Positions 59,976 to 64,000 of a stretch of 64,000 bases of DNA are shown here, piece after piece. The position numbers and the translations under genes were made by a program. The notes beneath the pieces are model-generated. The model saw nothing but the letters and a program-made list of their open reading frames with translations, was not told where the DNA came from and ran no database searches. The stretch comes from Pseudooceanicola aestuarii (GTDB lineage: Bacteria > Pseudomonadota > Alphaproteobacteria > Rhodobacterales > Rhodobacteraceae), in assembly GCF_010614805.1 (NCBI RefSeq), contig NZ_JAAFZC010000002.1, positions 124,001-188,000 on the forward strand. The letters run 5' to 3'. The first letter of the stretch is position 1; every line of letters begins with the position of its first letter.

Positions 59976-61015
59976 GCGAGCTGACCATCCGCATCCAGGG
60001 CCGCGCCGGGCGGATCACCCTGACCCGCCCCTCCGCTCTGAACGCGCTGACCCATGACATGGCCTTGCAGATCGAAACGGCGCTGAACGATTGGGCCGGT
60101 GACCCGGCGGTGGCGCTGGTGCTGATCGACGCGCAGGGCGATCGCGCCTTCTGCGCCGGCGGCGATATCCAGCGGCTTTACGAAACCGGGCGCGCCGGAG
60201 ATCTCTCCTATGGCCGGGAATTCTGGCGTGACGAATACCGGCTGAACGCGCTGATCGCCGGCTATGGCAAGCCGGTGGCAAGCTTTCTCAACGGGTTTGT
60301 CATGGGCGGCGGCGTCGGTATCGGCTGCCATGCCAGTCACCGCGTGGTGGAGGACAGCACCCGCATCGCCATGCCCGAGGTCGGGATCGGCCTGGTCCCG
60401 GATGTGGGCGGATCTCTGCTGCTGGCGCGGGCGCCGGGGCGCCTGGGCGAATACCTGGGCCTGACCGCAGGGCGCATGGGGCCTGGGGATGCGATCCATG
60501 CGGGCTTTGCCGATTTTTATGTGCCTCAGGACAAATGGAACGATATCAAGAATTTGGTTTGCGAAGCTGGCGCAATGGATGAACTGGTCGCCGCCGCGAA
60601 ACCGCCCCCCGATGCCGCGCTTGCGGCGCGCGGTCCCGAGATTGACCGCCTGTTCGCCGCCGCTGACCTGCCCGGCATCGTCACGGCCTTGCAGGCGGAG
60701 GGCACGGAATTCGCGGACAAGGCGCTGACACTGCTGTCGCGCAATTGCCCGTTGTCCATGGCCTGCACATTGGCCATGCTGCCCCGCCTGCGCGGCGCGG
60801 AGGTCACGATCAGCGATGCGCTGGCGCTGGAATACCGCTTTACCTCCCGCGCCATGGCGGACGGCGATTTCATCGAAGGCATCCGCGCCGCGATCATCGA
60901 CCGCGACCGCGCCCCACGCTGGTCCCACGGGCTGCACGACGTCAGCGACACCAAGGTCGCCGCCATGCTGGCCCCGCTGGACCCGGACCTGACATTTGAG
61001 GAGGACACAAGATGA
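59972..61015 (+). CDS. 3-hydroxyisobutyryl-CoA hydrolase (enoyl-CoA hydratase/isomerase family)
   Basis: Crotonase-fold enzyme, 347 residues, longer than true enoyl-CoA hydratases (about 260) and equal to the HIBYL-CoA hydrolase group. Motifs are RPSALNALTHDM (17-28), FCAGGDIQRLYE (about 60-71, oxyanion hole) and FVMGGGVGIGCHASHRVV with PEVGIGLVPDVGGS. It hydrolyses 3-hydroxyisobutyryl-CoA in valine degradation. The start overlaps the acyl-CoA dehydrogenase stop (ATGA) and mmsB overlaps its own stop, a tightly coupled set. No separate enoyl-CoA hydratase gene is in the cluster; a general one may supply that step. Confidence 0.92.
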   Translation: MSELTIRIQGRAGRITLTRPSALNALTHDMALQIETALNDWAGDPAVALVLIDAQGDRAFCAGGDIQRLYETGRAGDLSYGREFWRDEYRLNALIAGYGKPVASFLNGFVMGGGVGIGCHASHRVVEDSTRIAMPEVGIGLVPDVGGSLLLARAPGRLGEYLGLTAGRMGPGDAIHAGFADFYVPQDKWNDIKNLVCEAGAMDELVAAAKPPPDAALAARGPEIDRLFAAADLPGIVTALQAEGTEFADKALTLLSRNCPLSMACTLAMLPRLRGAEVTISDALALEYRFTSRAMADGDFIEGIRAAIIDRDRAPRWSHGLHDVSDTKVAAMLAPLDPDLTFEEDTR

Positions 61016-61890
61016 AGATCGGTTTCATCGGATTGGGCAACATGGGTGGCCCCATGGCCGCCAACCTGGTCCGCGCCGGCCATGACGTCATCGGTTTCGA
61101 TACTGCCCAGGTGGCCGTAGAGGGCGTGACCGACGCCCCCGACGCGGAAAGCGCCGCGCGCGACCGCGACGTGGTGATCACCATGCTGCCCAACGGTGCC
61201 ATCCTGCGCGCCGTGGCCGATCAGATCCTGCCCGGCATGGCGGCAGGCACCGTGTTTCTCGATTGCTCTACCGTGGATGTGGACAGCGCGAAGGAAGTGG
61301 CGCAAGCCGCTGAAAACCTAGGCATCCTTCCACTGGACGCGCCGGTATCCGGCGGCGTGGGCGGGGCGCAGGGCGGCACATTGACCTTCATGGTGGGCGG
61401 GGATGCCGCCGCCTTTGACAAGGCCCGGCCGCTGTTTGACATCATGGGCCAGAAGGCCGTGCATTGTGGTGCCTCCGGCAACGGCCAGGCGGCGAAGATC
61501 TGCAACAACATGATCCTCGGCGTCACCATGATCGCCACCTGCGAGGCCTTCGCGCTGGCGGACAAGCTGGGACTGGACCGGCAGGCGATGTTCGACGTGG
61601 TGTCCACCTCCTCCGGGTCGTCCTGGTCGATGAACACCTATTGCCCCGCACCGGGCGTCGGGCCGACCTCGCCGGCCGACAATGGCTATACCCCCGGTTT
61701 CGCCGCCGACCTGATGCTGAAGGATCTGCGCCTGTCGCAACAGGCCGCCGACAGTGCCGATGCCGACACGCCGCTGGGCGCTGCCGCCGCCGCGCTTTAT
61801 GCCACTTTCGTGGAGGACGAGGACGGCGCCGGGCGCGATTTCAGCGCCATGCTGCCCCGGTTCGCCGCGCGGGGCCGTGACGCGGGGTGA
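61012..61890 (+). CDS. mmsB: 3-hydroxyisobutyrate dehydrogenase
   Basis: NAD-dependent enzyme that oxidises 3-hydroxyisobutyrate to methylmalonate semialdehyde, the substrate of MmsA. 292 residues. The Rossmann loop is GLGNMGGPMAANL (7-19), the substrate loop is DAPVSGGVGGAQGGTL and the catalytic lysine is in GQAAKICNNM (about 165). It overlaps the previous gene by 4 bp (ATGA). Distinct from the relative at 34078. Confidence 0.95.
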   Translation: MKIGFIGLGNMGGPMAANLVRAGHDVIGFDTAQVAVEGVTDAPDAESAARDRDVVITMLPNGAILRAVADQILPGMAAGTVFLDCSTVDVDSAKEVAQAAENLGILPLDAPVSGGVGGAQGGTLTFMVGGDAAAFDKARPLFDIMGQKAVHCGASGNGQAAKICNNMILGVTMIATCEAFALADKLGLDRQAMFDVVSTSSGSSWSMNTYCPAPGVGPTSPADNGYTPGFAADLMLKDLRLSQQAADSADADTPLGAAAAALYATFVEDEDGAGRDFSAMLPRFAARGRDAG

Positions 61891-61961
61891 CGCGAAACAG
61901 GCTGGATCGCGGCGGAAATGCCCCGGTCCGGTACGGAATTCTCCCGCCGTGCCCGTTCCGG

Positions 61962-61967
61962 TTGACT
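61962..61967 (+). promoter_or_regulatory. Possible -35 element of the cNMP-binding protein gene
   Basis: TTGACT lies 53 bp before the start codon, with AATATG 17 bp downstream as a weak -10. It is the best promoter-like pair in the 129-bp gap after mmsB. Confidence 0.3.
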
Positions 61968-62019
61968 GGCCCCCGTTGCATCGCAATATGCCTGAGGGTT
62001 CGAAAACGGATGGGACACC

Positions 62020-62679
62020 ATGATCGAATTTCTGGGATGGCTGGCGGCGGCGCTGACGCTTCTGACCTTTGCGGTACGGCTGATGCTGCCGTTGCGGATC
62101 GCCGCCGTGGCGGCCAGCACGGCATTTCTGGCCTATGGCTTGCTGGCCTCGATCGAACCGCTTTGGGCGCTCTATGCGCTGGTGCTGCCACTGAACCTGT
62201 TCCGCCTGTGGCAGGTGATCGGCATCCGCCGCCGGTTTGCGCGCGCGCGGTCGGGCACGGCGGACAAGGATTGGCTGCGGGGTCTGGGCGTGTGGAAAAC
62301 CCTGCCCAAGGGCGACGTGGTGTTCCGCAAGGGCGACCCGGCGGACAAGCTGTACCTGCTGGTCAGTGGTTCCGTCGAGATCGTGGAAATCGGCGCCATC
62401 ATCCGCAAGGGCGAGATCTTCGGCGAAATCGGCTTTTTCACCTCGGCCCATGCCCGCACGCTGACGGCGCGCTGCGCCACCGAATGCAACGTCATCGCGG
62501 TGGACGAGGCCGCGTTCCTGGCGATCCATTCGCAGGATCCCAGCTTTGGCGTGCATATCACCCGGCTGGTCGCCAGCCGCCTGCTGGACGGCATGGCCAC
62601 CCGCCCCGACGCCTATATGCCACGCGACAGTGAACGCCGCCTACCGCCGCCGGATGGCGGAACACACACGCAATCGTGA
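62020..62679 (+). CDS. Membrane protein with C-terminal cyclic-nucleotide-binding domain
   Basis: 219 residues. Two or three membrane segments (about 4-22, 26-44, 48-66) are followed by a CAP_ED/cNMP-binding domain (about 90-195) with the phosphate-binding cassette GEIFGEIGFFT and ARTLTARC. There is no DNA-binding helix and no channel pore, so it resembles a membrane-tethered cNMP or ligand sensor. It stands 129 bp after mmsB and is probably independent. The ligand (cAMP or cGMP) is not certain; the Arg-Thr pair of the cassette is present. Confidence 0.8.
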   Translation: MIEFLGWLAAALTLLTFAVRLMLPLRIAAVAASTAFLAYGLLASIEPLWALYALVLPLNLFRLWQVIGIRRRFARARSGTADKDWLRGLGVWKTLPKGDVVFRKGDPADKLYLLVSGSVEIVEIGAIIRKGEIFGEIGFFTSAHARTLTARCATECNVIAVDEAAFLAIHSQDPSFGVHITRLVASRLLDGMATRPDAYMPRDSERRLPPPDGGTHTQS

Positions 62680-62744
62680 CGCCGGGACCGGCGATTCCGC
62701 TGTCGAACCGGCCTATGATCTTGGGGAGTTGAGGAGGATCTTAC

Positions 62745-63266
62745 ATGTCCCGCACCCCCCTGAGATTGGCCTGCCTGGCCCTGTTATGCGTCCCGCAATT
62801 CGCATATGCCCAATCCGCGCATTGCGGCCCCGGTGAACGCTGTGGCCAGCTTCTGGAAAACCGCACCGGCCCCGACGGGATCAACCGCCCGTCGATCGAA
62901 CTGGGCAAAGGCGCCATCGACCGGCCCCATGCGGACCGTGATCGTGACCATGCTCGCGATCGTGATGACCGCGCAGACCAGCGCCATGACCGCAACCGGG
63001 ACTGGCATGACCGTCGCGACCGGCGGTACGACAACGGGCGGTGGGACATGGGCATTTTCGACCGCCCGCCTTATGACAACCGCTATCCCCGTGCCCATCG
63101 CGATGGCGGGGATATCCGGCTGATCCCGCTGACCCGCAATCAGGCGCGCAAACTGCCGCCGCTGCCCCGGCATCAGGGCTACTTCCGCACTGGCGAACAG
63201 GTGGTAAAGGTCGATCTGCGCAGCGGCAATATCCTGGCCGTGGTTGGCCGCTACGTCCGGCGCTGA
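62745..63266 (+). CDS. RcnB-like secreted protein with Asp/Arg/His-rich region
   Basis: 173 residues. A signal peptide (residues 1-22, cleavage at AYAQ) is followed by a Cys pair (CGPGERC), a strongly charged stretch of Arg-Asp-His repeats (about residues 59-98) and a C-terminal domain with LPPLPRHQGYFRTGEQVVKV, resembling the periplasmic RcnB family. RcnB in E. coli affects nickel/cobalt homeostasis; the His/Asp-rich stretch could bind metal. The ribosome site is GAGGAGGATCTTAC. It is 65 bp after the cNMP-binding gene. Confidence 0.68.
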   Translation: MSRTPLRLACLALLCVPQFAYAQSAHCGPGERCGQLLENRTGPDGINRPSIELGKGAIDRPHADRDRDHARDRDDRADQRHDRNRDWHDRRDRRYDNGRWDMGIFDRPPYDNRYPRAHRDGGDIRLIPLTRNQARKLPPLPRHQGYFRTGEQVVKVDLRSGNILAVVGRYVRR

Positions 63267-63341
63267 CCTGTCCGCTGCTGACCTGGCAAAGACCTTTGCG
63301 CGGCACATGAAGAGTGTCGCGCAATCGTTTGACAAGTCTTC

Positions 63342-64000
63342 TTATTCTGCCGCCATACGGCGCGCTTCCAGGATTTCTTTCAGGTAGCGTCCGGTGTGGC
63401 TTTCGCCGCTCTCCGCGACGGTTTCCGGCGTACCTTCGGCCACGATCCGACCGCCGCCATCGCCGCCCTCGGGGCCGATGTCGATGATCCAGTCGGCGGT
63501 CTTGATCACATCCAGGTTGTGTTCGATCACCACCACGGAATTGCCCTGTTCCACCAATTCGTGCAGCACGTCCAGCAGCTTCTTCACATCCTCGAAATGC
63601 AGGCCCGTCGTCGGTTCATCCAGAACGTATAGCGTCCGCCCGGTGGAGCGTTTGGCCAGCTCCTTGGACAGCTTGACGCGCTGCGCCTCCCCGCCCGACA
63701 GGGTGGTGGCCTGCTGTCCGACCTTGATATAGCCCAGCCCCACGCGCATCAGCGCATCCATCTTTTCCCGGATGCTGGGCACGGCGGCAAAGAACTCCTG
63801 AGCGTCCTCCACAGTCATGTCCAGCACGTCGGCGATCGACTTGCCCTTGAACTTGATCTCCAGCGTCTCCCGGTTGTAGCGGGCGCCGTTGCAGGTCTCG
63901 CAAGTGACGTAGACGTCGGGGAGGAAATGCATCTCGATCTTGATGACGCCATCGCCCTGGCAGGCCTCGCAGCGCCCACCCTTGACGTTGAAGGAAAAGC
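63342..64000 (-). CDS. uvrA: Excinuclease ABC subunit A (C-terminal part; 5' end beyond the window)
   Basis: Damage-recognition ATPase of nucleotide excision repair. About 219 C-terminal residues are visible; the frame runs off the right edge. The zinc-finger cysteines are present as CEAC and CETC; the second ABC signature is [12 protein letters not shown], and Walker B is [11 protein letters not shown]. The protein ends RRMAAE. The ATG at 63932 is internal and is not the gene start. Confidence 0.97.
   Translation of the reverse strand, partial: FSFNVKGGRCEACQGDGVIKIEMHFLPDVYVTCETCNGARYNRETLEIKFKGKSIADVLDMTVEDAQEFFAAVPSIREKMDALMRVGLGYIKVGQQATTLSGGEAQRVKLSKELAKRSTGRTLYVLDEPTTGLHFEDVKKLLDVLHELVEQGNSVVVIEHNLDVIKTADWIIDIGPEGGDGGGRIVAEGTPETVAESGESHTGRYLKEILEARRMAAE

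Noticed and set aside
1..64000. tRNA, rRNA, CRISPR, insertion-sequence or prophage content
   Set aside because: I looked for cloverleaf-like stretches, repeat-spacer arrays, terminal inverted repeats and transposase or integrase motifs, and found none that I could support.

Overview
The window is 64 kb of GC-rich chromosome from an alphaproteobacterium, most likely a marine Rhodobacteraceae (Roseobacter-group) species. The evidence is gene content and order: pstSCAB-phoU-phoB, hfq-hflX beside trkA/trkH, pepA-holC divergent from lptFG-lptD-surA-rsmA, a eutBC/asnC module, long alphaproteobacterial-type PstC and PstA, and a valine-degradation cluster. I saw no rRNA or tRNA gene, CRISPR array, insertion sequence, integrase or phage gene. 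The region is core-like, and most of the unexplained signal lies between genes.

Layout. 1-6131: phosphate uptake and the Pho regulon (pstS truncated by the left edge, pstC, pstA, pstB, phoU, phoB). 6439-12997: a hydroxyectoine/ectoine-type catabolic block, with eutB-eutC-asnC on + and an ald / class III aminotransferase / semialdehyde dehydrogenase operon on -. 13301-15024: tsf and rpsB. 15238-16812: an ABC-F translation factor with a candidate upstream ORF. 16964-18941: a divergent HupE/UreJ-type and DUF4198-type pair, possibly for metal. 19171-20988: psuK-psuG pseudouridine salvage. 21076-23681: DUF502 protein, patatin lipase and 3-hydroxybutyrate dehydrogenase. 24080-30725: a solitary peptide-type binding protein, a CsbD-like protein, a cupin regulator divergent from an acyl-CoA ligase, a DsbA/FrnE protein and an MFS efflux pump. 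30832-32046: icd. 32335-33931: two tandem YitT paralogues and an SMR transporter. 34078-38527: a beta-hydroxyacid dehydrogenase, a penicillin/AHL acylase and an aldo/keto reductase. 38783-43339: hflX, hfq, trkH, trkA. 43642-45666: holC, pepA. 45916-52458: LPS export and outer-membrane assembly operon plus rsmA. 52455-56220: a redox module (Rrf2 regulator and thioredoxin-reductase-like flavoprotein), a 47-residue membrane protein, a hydrolase, coaD and a CBS protein. 56285-61890: LysR regulator and valine catabolism (mmsA, acyl-CoA dehydrogenase, HIBYL-CoA hydrolase, mmsB). 62020-64000: a membrane cNMP-binding protein, an RcnB-like secreted protein and the 3' part of uvrA.

How the genes work together. 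The aminotransferase, alanine dehydrogenase and semialdehyde dehydrogenase form a plausible route from diaminobutyrate to aspartate with pyruvate regeneration; the ring-opening enzymes and the transporter are not in the window. The valine cluster runs from isobutyryl-CoA to propionyl-CoA. The lpt operon couples LPS export with outer-membrane folding.

Most interesting non-coding signals: (1) an orphan minus-strand terminator preceded by a second hairpin and a -10-like box (23903-23990), either a short RNA or an attenuator in the bdhA leader; (2) a three-copy intergenic element, each copy a conserved core plus a palindrome whose two arms co-vary, always 3' of a minus-strand gene (about 34 kb, 38.7 kb and 43.5 kb); (3) several GC-rich hairpins between genes of one operon, including a textbook terminator between mmsA and its downstream gene; (4) candidate operators upstream of the semialdehyde dehydrogenase operon, between the cupin regulator and its ligase, and between lysR and mmsA; (5) a full-consensus CtrA box downstream of phoB.
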